Below are positions 52,825-63,811 of a DNA stretch of 64,000 nt, in pieces. Every line of letters begins with the position of its first letter. The stretch's first letter is position 1. The DNA lies in NCBI GenBank assembly GCA_918807975.1, contig OU964918.1, forward strand, positions 27,326,477 to 27,390,476, written 5' to 3'. Both the position numbers and the translations under genes were made by a program. The notes beneath the pieces are model-generated. The model was not told the origin of the DNA. It did not search any database and saw only the letters and a program-made list of their open reading frames with translations. This DNA is from Aplidium turbinatum. Lineage: Eukaryota > Chordata > Ascidiacea > Aplousobranchia > Polyclinidae.

Positions 52825-55533
52825 GATAGCTAGCCCAAGGCCCACGATAACATTGTTGCATTCCGAATACTTGAAGTCGTTTATACATTGTTTTTCATGA
52901 TTGCCTTTCTTGCCAGCAAACGAAAATTTACCATTTTTGAGCCCGATTTGGCCAAAAAATTACAAATTTGTTAAATTGCTCTTAGCGCTGTAGCCTACAA
53001 TATATGGCGATGTAAACACAAATAAAAAGGCAGCAATACACACACAGTTATAATACCACTTGGGAGTAATAATCGGCAGCATAGGCTTATATAGTAGCTT
53101 ACGTGCATATGTAATGATATCATTGTTTTAACCATAGAGACCTCAGAGAATAATTAGATTGATTTTTATCTTTATATTTTAAAGAGTCAGCAAATAGTGA
53201 AAAAAAGACCTAACTTTTAGACAGTTTCAGTCAAACAGCAATGATCGCAAAAATCTGCAAAATGTGACAAGTCAGGCACGACCTCCAGGTAGCCAAGCCT
53301 TAACTTTTTTCAACAAGGAATGGTCAGCCTTAACAAAATTGTTGAATTATTTGCAAGAAATATGATTAAAACAGTAGGCTGCACATAACCATTAAGATGC
53401 TAAAAACGGCGTGAACTAAAAAGCTGTTCTTTTCCTTGCAAAGCTGTGTGTACGCCTAGGCCTATCCATGCCACGATTTCTTTTGCTGTAGGTTAGGTGT
53501 TATACACATTGCACTTTTAGACATTTGTTTCAAGTAACAAACGAACCAAACTGAGTTGGTAATCAACAACGTCCACAAGCGTTGTATCAATATAAAACGT
53601 ATGAAGGAAAAAGAATAATTTTTTGTAAAAGTGTGAGAATGGCCTTTAAAATGTCGTTTAATATCTTAGTGAACCAAGCAATGAACGTTCAACAACACTT
53701 CCATAAAATGCGCCAATTTTTTGTACAATTTATAAATCAGCGTGTTACATTCGTATACAAGATGTTTAGAAAACAAATAGCCTACAAGCCGTTGCTGAAA
53801 CGTCATCAAGCAATATAATCCCGTTGAAAATATAAGCATGAAAACCCAAACTGTCAAAAAAGAGGACATTTAAGCATTTTTTAGTGTCCTCGGAGGACAA
53901 TTCATTTTTCTTGAAAAAAGAGGACAAATCCTCTTAAAAGAGGACGTATGGTAGCCCTAAGGTAAGGGTCGTTTAAAGTTATTCCAATGCGATGTCCAGC
54001 CACACTGTCCCAGTGGTTGATTAAAACGTCTGTTTTCGAATTTCGAAAATGTCTGTGAGCTTATAGGGTTGCTTATTTTAAGTTTGTAAATGTCCTGTAA
54101 ACACTAGTGTGCGTTCACCGTTATTGGATTTCACGACCAGTGTTTCTTTATGCAAGTTTTTGTTGGCAAAATAATTCGGTGTGCCAACTCAATTTATAAT
54201 AAATAGGAAAAATATTATATATAAATTTAAAGACTTTTTTCTGATATGAAAATATTTAGCTTAGTGCTGCAAAATGTTGTTAATCAACCATTCTTGCCAT
54301 GCTGATAAGCACCGCAAATGATATTTGTCTAATAATCAAGGAAAGACGGTTTTATAGACTCTCATAAAAAGGATAAAAAACCAACTCATTGCTTTTTTAT
54401 AGGGAACACTGTTCATGAGTTACGATAAAAACGTTTTTCGGTGATTTCCACAAGCGTTTGTTTCATGGTGCCTGATTTCTTTCTCCCTCTTATTGGCAGG
54501 GAATGGGATGGGATGGAATGGAAGACAGATTTTGGGATGGAAAATGTCAAGGATGGAAAAGAATAGAAGATCTTGATGATGGGATGGAAGACAATCTTCC
54601 ATCATTCCATCCCAATTCCATCATTAACTTTCTAATGCTTTATCAAGACATGCAAAATATTACGTTGCTTGCTGAAATAATTCGATTTTCGGTTCGTATT
54701 AAACCAACGAGACTGTTGCCTGACGCGTATTTGTCAAACCTGCTGTCGTTAGGCAGAATTGACGAATCAGAAAGCTATGGTTTTTAGGTTTATTTGTGGC
54801 ATATTCAACGCGGAGATCACAAAATGTGAAGATGGAAGAGATTTCTGAGATGAAATGGAATGGAAGAAAATCTCAGAATGGAAGATGGAAAAAACGTCTT
54901 CCATTCCATCCCACACCCTGGTTATTGGAGCCTATTTTTCGCTGATATGTTTGGAGGTCACTATTGTTGCCTGTATTGCGATGTGTCAAACATTTCCATG
55001 TTTACTGAAACTGTTAATGGCAAGATATCTTTTATAAAGCGATGTGACACCACTCTTTGCTTGGCGATGAATATTCTGATGAAACCGCTCGCCTAGCTAT
55101 AAGTGCGCAAAACAAGTGGCCTCGTTTATTTGTTGCTGAGGTATTCTAAGATTTAAGAACACGTAACGCTGGATACTGGGTACGAAATGCGTTCTTTTCT
55201 AGCACAAAAGTCAACCTACCCAACATTTTATTAGTGCGGCCCGCCACAGCTCGCCTATGTGCCAAAGTGGCCCGCATGCAAAAAAGGTTGGTGACCCCTG
55301 TTTTAGCGTTTGAAATGCAAAATTTGAAGGACTTGAGCCAAGGACGAATACAGAGAGGAATTTTTGCGTACGTCCCCTCTTCCAGTCAAAATTGTCTCAA
55401 AACCTCAAAAAATGTGGCAAATGTTAAAGAGCTTTTGCTCGTGATTTTAGATTTGTTGAAATAAATTTTTGATTTTAAATTGTGCTGAAAGGCAAAAATT
55501 TTGCGCCTTCGGCGGATAACATGCTGCCTAAGA
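52825..55533. repeat. Tandem duplication, copy 2 (~2.7 kb)
   Basis: Second copy. The 343-base segment is missing between two ATAAC pentamers, as expected for a microhomology deletion. High identity means a very recent duplication or an assembly artefact such as unmerged haplotypes. It carries the same inverted patches and hAT end as copy 1. Confidence 0.9.
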
Positions 55534-56165
55534 CGCTGCACAAAAAATTGAAGCTTTCAGTATTGCAAAGGGGAAACTGGGGGGGATCTCCCAGAAGTAT
55601 ATGTGATTCGATAATCCAATAAACCCCTGTCGATGCCAAAACATTGTTCCCGCCCCTGCTTAAATTACTCCCCCCCCCCACTTTCAGGAAGTGTCCAGAG
55701 CCCCTGGGTGCTGCATATTTTTAACTATTAAGTTTTGCATAGGATATTACATAGGCCTAATTTTGCTTTTTTTACCATAGCGTTGTTAGGCTACTGGTTA
55801 ACTTTAGTCTGCACAAAACAACGTACAAGAACTGGGTGAAAAATATCGAATGCTTTCCTATAGTTAAAGCCTTTGCAACGTCTGAACTGAAAACTTAAAC
55901 GATATAATCACCTCAAGTAGAGAAATGGGCGATTGCGAAAAAAACATAGTTTTTAATCTTTTCTGGCAAAAATGAACTGAAAACAATACACTGGAATTTC
56001 AAGCGCCTCGCAAACCTTCAAAAAACGGCTCGCGACCGCCAGGTTGAAAAGCCCTGCTATAAACTCAATTTCGGTAAAAGTGGCGCCTATACGTGGTTTT
56101 GAAAATGGGCTCTTCATATGTATTGACTCAACTCAGTCATTCGTTTTTTAGCAAAAGCTGTACTG
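55534..56165. other. Repeat fragments, no gene
   Basis: C- and G-rich runs near 55570-55680 suggest degraded GC-rich MITE ends. GCCAGGTTGAAAAGCCCTGC at about 56039 is a hAT-type right end without a recognised partner. Confidence 0.4.
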
Positions 56166-56167
56166 TA

Positions 56168-57631
56168 GGGGAGACTCGGGTAAGTTGGCCCAGCAAAATG
56201 AAAAATTGAATTTTTGAGCTGATAACAAAACATATGTTAAAGCGAATGCTATTGAAGAGTAGAGAATTCATCACTCTAAAAGTGGACATATTCTTGCATC
56301 AAACAAACATTCTTAGGTATATAATTTTTCAAGTTTTCCGAAAAAAATAAAATGGACCATCTTGCCTTCATGTGCGGGTAATTTGGCCCACCATGGAAGG
56401 TAAGTTGGCCACGTGGAAAACATGTCCATCTACGGTATATTAAACAGTGGAAAAGTTCTCTTTCTCCCCAATTTTATTTTCTTTCTAATTATTTCTTGGT
56501 TTTATAGAGGCATAGCCTACATACCGTACATAATTTATTCTATGTATGCATTCATGTATGGTTTATAATATAATCTACTATTAGGCTATAATCAGTTCAG
56601 TTGTTTTTTTATTTCTGACCATCATATTAAAACAATACAGGTCAACATAGCAAAGGTCAAGAAAAAGGTAGAAGCGACAATGCTGTATTTTACCTCAGTA
56701 AACTTTTTTTACATGAGTAGCCTACACCAAATAAGCTTTCGAAAATAACAAAGGTTGTATCAAACATCATGTAGTTGGAACGGCATGCCTTTATTCCTAA
56801 CGATCTGGTCACCTTAACGGTACTGATAGGTAGGACCTTGTTTGCAATAGGCTACAAACCCCATTTTTGCATGTGTACCAATATCGGAACATTTTTTAAT
56901 GTATCTCCGAAACGAGGTACGTTTTAGACCGTCGCTTGAGAAGTGGTTGATACACATTTCCGCGATTGGTTTTCTTGATTAGGCTACTTAGCCTACTATT
57001 ATTACCATATGGGTTAGGAATAATTTGTGGCATAAAAACGATGTTAGGAAGTGTATTATTGTTATTGATCGCTTAATGCTGATGTAAAGCCGCGATTTAC
57101 TTACTTTGGATACTTGATGATAGGCTACTTCAATCTTGCAAAAATAAGTCATCGTATTAATTAGTCAATTATTATCATTCTATGTAATACCTCATGAAGG
57201 CAAGTTGGCCATGGTGGCCAACGTACCCACCCACGAAATGGGCCAACTTCCCTGCATGGCAACCACATTGCAAAAACTAAAATTTATGTCAAACTATCGA
57301 GCTTCTAACAACGGTTTCACAGTCAAAGTGAGCCTTAATAACCACTCTAGCGCTGCACTCACTAAATAATAACCTTTCTTATATAGTAAGAAAAAAATCA
57401 CTCGACATCTAAAAAATTCTAAAATCCAAAAATTTCAAAAATCATAATTTTTCATACAAAAATCGTGCTCACATGTTTATACTGCTTGCTAGAGCCTCCC
57501 AACCTGGTGATAAGATAGTTTCAACAGCACTTTCTCAGTATGCGTACGATACGTAACAATGACTATTTTAGTTAAAAAATTATTTAGAGTGGGCCAACTT
57601 GCCTACTGGGCCAACTTACCTGAGTCTCCCC
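56168..57631. mobile_element. TA-target MITE, GGGGAGACTCGGGTAAGTTGG ends
   Basis: Ends GGGGAGACTCGGGTAAGTTG and CAACTTACCTGAGTCTCCCC are inverted, with one central difference, and flanked by TA on both sides. GTAAGTTGGCC-like phrases repeat inside (about 56395, 57200, 57240). There is no transposase. A retroposon tail fragment (about 56592-56690) is nested within. Confidence 0.85.
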
Positions 57632-58159
57632 TACTGGTACTGGATTTGTATCACTATCAGCCTTACAAAAATTGAGGGCCGAATTTTTCCAGGACCTAGG
57701 CTAATAATAAGCTATAGCCTTATTAGCCTAATGGTTAATCCGGCCCTGGTCATCATATGGGCATCTCACCGGCCCGGTACCGCTCTTCTATGACCTTAAT
57801 GTCCCAGTGGAACCTTTCTCCGTGCTCTTCACTTAGGCTAGGTCACCAAGGTTTGCAGGAAAACAATTTAAGTAGCTGATTAGATAGTGAACCTTGATAC
57901 TCATCTTCACACCTAAATCTTTGAACTTGGAAAGTATATCTACCACCAATTCTTGGTAATTTTCAGCTTTTTTGTTTCCAAGGAATTTCTGTGTGACTAA
58001 AACAAACGATTGCCATGCAGCAGACTCCTTGTCTGTTAATAGACTGCACAAAGCGTGCATCTTTTATGAGTTTGCTGATCTGAGGGCCATCAAAAATGCC
58101 TGCTTTCAGCTTTTCGATGAGCAAAGCAGGAAATGCTCTGCAAATATTACGCGCCCGGC

Positions 58160-58810
58160 TCGGACCATGCGGCGCTAGTTCAACACTCAGAGTGTGCGCT
58201 TAAGCAACACATTTTAAGGACTGCTCTCCATTCCACTTTACCTAATGGATGGAATAATTCTCCGGCAACAAGACTTCTACAATCGGAAAACTTCACTTTG
58301 TCAATCTCGGTGACCGGCCCTGCGTCAAGAGCCTCTATATCAGTGGTTCCCAACCTGGGGTCTGCGGACCCCTTGGGGTCCGTGAGAAAGCATTTGGGGG
58401 TCCGTGATTACCTTGATGATTTTTGGAGAAAAAAAAAACGAAAAACGATCTTTTTACTTTCATTTCTCTCATTAAATTTGCTTACATTGAAAAAGTTTCG
58501 GCATGCCACTTTGGGTCACCTTAATATTCAAATAATACTGCTAACATTTCTTGAACAATTCATTCATTTTCTTATTTGAGCAACTGTTTAACCTGCTATT
58601 TGCCGCAGAAGCATAATTATTACAATAGTCAATAGTAGCCTATGTTAATTGAGTTTCAGGCAAAATTTAGGTAGGGGTCCGCAGAATTAATAATTTGTCT
58701 AAAGGGGTCCGTGACAACAAAAAAGGTTGGGAACCACTGCTCTATATTATACAAGTATACGAAACTACCAGAAATAACCTATCAAAGCTCTGTCAGTCCG
58801 AGGACAAAGA
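58160..58810 (+). mobile_element. SINE-like repeat, copy related to 4170-4435, split by a MITE
   Basis: GTGTGCGCTTAAGCAACAC, GGACTGCTCTCCATTCC, CTCGGTGACCGG and CAGTCCGAGGA(C/T)AAAGATTCAA match 4170-4435 in order. A hAT MITE (58341-58739) interrupts it. It inserted into the transposon remnant 57770-59045. Confidence 0.6.
58341..58739. mobile_element. hAT-type MITE (CAGTGGTTCCCAACC family)
   Basis: Ends CAGTGGTTCCCAACC and GGTTGGGAACCACTG are perfect inverted repeats with a perfect 8-bp duplication CTCTATAT. GGGGTCCGTGA repeats inside both ends. It is non-coding. Confidence 0.95.
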
Positions 58811-59149
58811 TTCAAAACCAACCAAACCAAATATAATTGAAGCAGTCGCCAGTCGCATGCAAGGCTTTCACAAACTGCTTCATCAAACCAAGTTTGATGT
58901 GTAAGGGTGGAATGATAATTTTCTCTCTGGCAACTAAATGTTCATTGATGATGTTAGCTTCACCAACTCTCATGTAATCTGTAGGTTGCCACCCTTTTTT
59001 CACCAAGTGATTATTACGAGCTCGGCTATCCCACAAGCAGGTGAAACATAGATATTTTGTGTAGCCGCTTACTGTCAGTAGGCCTACTGAGCAAGCCAGG
59101 TTCAGCGCAGGGTGGATAGGGAAACGCTCTTCTCAGGGCGCGGCAGCTC

Positions 59150-60740
59150 CTCTGTCGAAAAGTACCGACGACCTACCGTACTGCAGCTGAACACCGAGGG
59201 CATTACGGCCAGCAAGCTCAGCATCATCTCCAGGAAATATGCTTACGCAGACGACCTGGCACTCCTGCACTCAGCAGGTAACTGGCAGTCAGTGGAGAGG
59301 AACCTCAGCCAAGACATGCAAACGCTATCAGCATACCTCCAGAAATAGAAGCTACAGCTCAGCAAGTCAAAGACAGTGTCGGCGGCCTTCCACCTTAACA
59401 ACCGGGAGGCAAAACGTGAGATCAACATTGATGGGGAACACCTGCCCTACTGTGACGAACCTACATACCTCGGCATAACCCTGAACAGGTCACTCATCAC
59501 GTACCGCCGGCACTTGAAGTCACTGCGCAAAAAAATATCTACACGCGTCGCACTTTTGAGGCGATTGGCGGGTTCCGGCTGGGGAGCTGGTGCTAAAACT
59601 CTTCGTACAGCTACCCTAGCCCTTGTTTATTCTGTAGCGATCCATTATTTCAACATATAAGTTTTCCTGCCTTTTACTAAAGTTTCTGTAATTTTCCATG
59701 CAACTGCTCCCAAAGAAAATAGAAGAAAGGGCGCACACAATAAAATGGTTTGTTCGTCCTTTGACGAGAGCTCTTTCAAATCGGACCAGCTCAAGCAGAG
59801 CTCACATACAACCAGCTCAGTTAGACCAGTTCAGCTCTCAGAAAAACATTAAATTGATTGTTTAATTAAAATGTAATAACTCGTAATAATGTTTCAGTAG
59901 TTTCACTATCCTGTAATTTCATTATTCTGTACTGTTTAAATTCAAATTGTATTATAGACCTACAACATTATACGAACACCGTCTGATAACTTAAAATTAT
60001 AATTCGAATAATAATTGTGTGAAAATTAGTTCATGGAGTCAGATAGCCAAATTAGATAGATAGAAATTTCACCAAGCAGTTAGACAGCCTTCATCTTAAT
60101 TCAACTTATAAACAAACCATTCTCATACTTAAATAACCTAAATAATAATTACCACAATTCCACCGCTGAGTATTGCGCGCCGGTCTGGCGTCGTAGTTTT
60201 CACACCCACCAGATTGATACCGCCATCAACGACGCACTGCGAACTGTGACTGGATGCCTGCGTCCCACTCCAACGGACTGCCTACCCATCCTAGCAAGCA
60301 TCCAACCCGCTAAGCTACGCCGTAAAGGAGCCACGATTTCTCTCGGTTGCCGCGCTCTGGACTCCGACCATCTCCTCCATGCAACATGCAAGCGACCACC
60401 ATCTATAAAGCAGCAGCTGAAATCAAGACGCCCCTTTGTGCCTGCCGCACAACAACTACTTAAGAACGCAGAAGAACTTGGTTTAAGTGCGGCATCTGGA
60501 CAAACCACATGTGGAACACGGAGTGGCAAAATCACACCTCCACGCTCCGTGACTTCATACCCGACTCCGATCCCCGTCCACCAGGGATGTCCCTCGCAAG
60601 GCTTGCGTGGGTCAGGCTTAACCGCCTGCGAACTGACGTTGACTCGACCTGGAATCGATCTCAGATCTACCAGCACCAGAGGCGAAGGAGAAACCACTCG
60701 GCCACTGAGCTGGTCTTTAAGTAAAAGTAAATCTAGAGTT
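59150..60740 (+). pseudogene. Internally deleted LINE (endonuclease start joined to RT)
   Basis: PTVLQLNTEGITASKLSIIS (about 59172-59232) resembles the first strand of an APE-type endonuclease. It is joined directly to KYAYADDLALLHSAGNW, the RT catalytic box, so the rest of the endonuclease and the RT fingers are missing. RT continues with SAYLQ, a stop where Trp is expected (59346-59348), then KLQLSKSKTVSAAFHL, PTYLGITLNRSL and LRTATLALVYSV. An insertion of about 0.5 kb follows, then EYCAPVWRRSFH, NDALRTVTGCLRPTP, and finally MSLARLAWVRLNRLRTDV near the end. The MITE at 22022 carries what looks like the missing Cys/His tail of the same or a close family. Confidence 0.78.
59639..60164. other. 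~0.5-kb insertion within the LINE
   Basis: AT-rich sequence interrupts the LINE frame between LVYSV(A) and (A)EYCAPVW. No inverted ends or clear target duplication beyond GC were seen. GACCAGCTCAAGCAGAGCTC and similar phrases (about 59790-59840) form short repeats. Its origin is unknown. Confidence 0.55.
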
Positions 60741-60848
60741 CTAGACCAACGGTGGGCAAACTGCGGCTGGCGAGCCGCATGCGGCACGTCAACATAAATT
60801 TTGTGGCTCTTGTATTGAATCGTAATATTACAAAAAATTAAGATTATA

Positions 60849-61796
60849 GAGCAAAGTGGGGCGGGTTGTCACAGGGGCGTGTTGTCACAGCACGATTTCC
60901 ATGTGATAACCCAAGCGTATAACTACGAGTTTTCAATGGAAGGCATAGTTTTCAGTTCTCTTTCGTACAAGCAGTGAAGGTTAATAAATTTGTCACCACA
61001 GCAGAAATTATGAGGAGTGCCAATGAATTTTGGGCAAAATCAGGTTTTATAACTACACTAAAAAATGGTCTTGCAAACTAGATACCATTCGTTTGCTTTA
61101 AGCCTGCTCTTTTCATCATACCAAACAGATAAGACATGCAAGTAGAGATGTACACATGGTTGTTGAAACCACGTGATTTCATACCACGGGGCGTGTTGTC
61201 ACAGCTGTGACTACACGCCCCATGGTGTGCATTTTTGATGTTAAGAAACATAAAAAAATATTTTTGCTTATACAACGAGGTAGGCTAGTATGCGTATTTG
61301 TTAAAATACAACGCATTTTTAGAAAAAAAAAATTAATATTAGATAAATGATACACACATATAATCGATAGTGACACATAATTCTCAAGATGACATTTTTA
61401 TTGCTTTTGACAATGGGCATAAACTTTTTACCAATGTGTTGTAAATCAATTTCTTTGCATTTTGCATATTTGTTTATTCGTTTAGCCTGTATTAAAACCA
61501 TTTTTTATTAGTTTCTGTCATATTTTAATCATAAAGCATGTGCAGAAATTTTGTGACAACACGCCCCGTGCTCTGTGACAACACGCCCCGGGGTGGAGCG
61601 TGTTGTCACAGCCCATTTACTTGCATTAAACATGCATTTATGTAAAAACGAAATAATCTAGAAAACCTTTAGCTGTAGCTAAAAGAAGTCGAATGATACC
61701 TCTTTCAATTGCACTATAGAGCATCTCGATACCATTGGCACAGAACGAGATATATGCTGATTTGTAAAAATTGTGACAATACGCCCCACTTTGCCC
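60849..61796. mobile_element. TA-target MITE with GGGGCGTGTTGTCACAG repeats
   Basis: Ends GAGCAAAGTGGGGCG...TTGTCACA and TGTGACAATACGCCCCACTTTGCCC are inverted and flanked by TA. GGGGCGTGTTGTCACAG recurs directly and inverted inside (about 60875, 61190, 61555-61610). There is no coding sequence. Confidence 0.85.
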
Positions 61797-61857
61797 TACT
61801 TCATAAATATGTTGTCACGCGAATTCAACCAAGCAGTGGCGTAGCCTACCTAAGGTA

Positions 61858-62123
61858 CAGGCCCGGATTTAGGGGGGGGCAGAGGGGGCAGGTGCCCCGG
61901 GCCCCCCGACTTTTGAAGGGCCCCCCTACGTGGAAAAATGTGATTTTGTGTTATTTTTTTCCTTTCAGCCTTTAAAGTTTCTGCAAATTGCTGTGCAGTG
62001 CTGGATTAATGCTATTGTAGACGTAGAGGTGGATTTTCGCGCCGTAGGCGCGAAAATTTTTTTGCAGGGGGGCCCCCCGATCTAAAAGTGCCCCGGGCCC
62101 CCCATCAGCTAAATCCGGCCCTG
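61858..62123. mobile_element. hAT-type MITE (CAGGCCCGGATTTAG family), copy 2
   Basis: Same ends as 5660-5928, with a perfect 8-bp duplication CTAAGGTA. It is clearly similar to copy 1 along its whole length. Confidence 0.93.
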
Positions 62124-62559
62124 CTAAGGTATGGCAGGCATGGCTCGAGCCATTGGTGCCACATTGATAGAGGCGCGAAAATCGGTTGGTAAAAATTAAA
62201 ATTTGTTACTTACACTTTCTCCAAAATCTAATTTGCACCCAATACATACTAAGATCAAAAAGGAGTCTCTCTTTTATTGCAGCCATTGTTAAACAATGGA
62301 ATTGTGACGTTGCAAAGCAACATTGTGCCTCTCCCTGGCTCATTTTGCGTTCAGTCAGCAACAATTGGAAGTTTCATAAAGTCGCTAAGCAGCGATTAGT
62401 TGAAGCTTAGAAGTAGCACCAGCATTTACTTATTCATTTTTATAACAATTTATAACTTTGTAAAATCAAAACATCGTGCAACCTTGACAAATGAACGCTT
62501 GGAAGAATTAATTCGCACAGCATTAACAACTTATCGTCCAAATTTTCAGAGATTAGCGA

Positions 62560-63041
62560 GTCAAGTACAAAACTGATATGATCAATAATACAATATGGCA
62601 TTTTATGTTGGGGTTCAAGCACACAAAAACTGCTCAAGAAAATTTCGACAATGCAAAATCCAATCATTCGCACAATAACCTTTAGCAACAGAAGAGCAAA
62701 ACTTTCACTACTGTACCAAGGTCTCGACATACTTCCCATCACTAACTTGTATCAATTAGAAATTTCTAAATTTGTCTTTAAATTTAAAAATATGCTATTG
62801 CCAAGCTACTTTGAACCTTACTTTAAGGCAATTACTGAAGTACAATGCTATGGCACAAAAACTTTTCAAAAAAAATAACTTTTACTTACGTAGTGTCAGC
62901 TCAAGAAAAGGCCAAGGCAGTTTGAAATTCTTAGGCCCAAAAATATGGAATGATTTACCTTCAGAAGTAGTAGGGGCTACGAGTATAAAAACTTTTACAA
63001 AAAAACTTAAAATTTATTATATGAAAAAACTTTGTCTGTGA
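62560..63041 (+). pseudogene. LINE (CR1/Rex-like) ORF2 C-terminal fragment
   Basis: WHFMLGFKH/YGILCWGSS region, KKISTMQNPIIRTITFSNRR, LSLLYQGLDILPITNLYQLE, KFVFKFKNMLLPSYFEPYF, then in another frame FYLRSVSSRKGQGSLKFLG, PKIWNDLPSEVVGATSIKTF and a stop at 63039-63041. The ending ...G.KIWN.LP..V.....IKTFKK.LK is the familiar C-terminus of CR1/Rex-like LINE proteins. There is at least one frame change near 62870. Confidence 0.75.
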
Positions 63042-63811
63042 CTGTTTTTATTGCCACAACCTTGATGAGTGTTATCGCAAATTTTTCGGATTGAACATTG
63101 TTGATACTACGTAGACCTAGGCCTACTACTCACGAACTGGTGCTAAGTAGCCTACTATTTATTAACGGCTGTCATCTCATTAACTGTAGCCTATTCAAGT
63201 CGGCCTATAAACTGACTGATTTTGTTAAGGTTTAAAGTTATATACTATGATTAGGCCTACTTTTAGTGTTCCTGCTTCGTCTTTTATGCTAGCAGTTAGA
63301 AGTTGTTGTTTATGCATAGTTTTTTTGTTTTGTTTTTTTTCTCATAACTTACTACTTTTGTAGGGCATGATTTTTTTTTTTATACTGTATTTGAATAAAA
63401 CCACAGGAATTCACTTGACTGTCGCAGCAGTAAACAACTTTTCGTTTTCATTTTTTACGGAACTTGAGCTTATCCTGTTTTAACGCATATCTTGGTTTCA
63501 ACGTAATGCCGATGTTTGACATTTGTCACATTAAAAACATGGGAAGCAGCTGACTCGATGACTAATCTAGTCTTTCGCTGCTTCCTGTCTATTGTAGATT
63601 CTAGTTATGGTGCTATTTTATTTGCATTGTCTATATTTTGTACCGTATACTTTTCTCGCAACAGACAAATGAAAGGTTTCTTTCTCTCTTATGTTATTTT
63701 GTGTCAACTGATTTTGCGGCTCGCCGGTGTTTATGTTTTATCCGCAAGCGGCTTTCTTTGAACAACTTTGCCCACCTCTGTTCTAGCTAGACTATACATG
63801 AACTGTCGTGA

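Larger units (their letters stand above)
57770..59045 (-). pseudogene. Remnant of a widespread uncharacterised transposon protein
   Basis: Minus-strand pieces read, in order: WDSRARNNHLVKKGW, REKIIIPPLHIKLGLMKQFV and KALHATGDCF (58812-59036); GIFDGPQISKLIKDARF (about 58050-58110); AAWQSFVLVTQKFLGNKKAEN and LGVKMSIKVHYL (57833-58020); then EEHGERFHWDIKVIEERY (about 57775-57830). I recognise the pattern PPLHIKLGLMK...FLGN.KA.NY...GERFHQDI as a recurrent multi-copy protein in fish and invertebrates with no firm name. Frame changes and a SINE plus MITE insertion (58150-58810) break it. Confidence 0.6.
60747..63780. mobile_element. 3-kb hAT-type element containing other insertions
   Basis: The left end CAACGGTGGGCAAACTGCGGC and right end TTTGCCCACCTCTG, with flanks TTCTAGAC and TTCTAGCT (6 of 8 equal), fit an old hAT insertion. 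GCGGCT(G)GC(G)AG-type motifs lie inside both ends. It holds a TA-target MITE, a hAT MITE and a LINE fragment. No transposase was seen. Confidence 0.65.

Noticed and set aside
50875-55464. Duplicated small genes in the tandem repeat
   Set aside because: Short frames without domains. Identity comes from the DNA duplication, not from protein selection.
60200-60797. Overlapping 183- and 195-codon frames on opposite strands as host genes
   Set aside because: They lie over the LINE C-terminal region. The recognisable protein is in the LINE frame, and these are GC-rich shadow frames.
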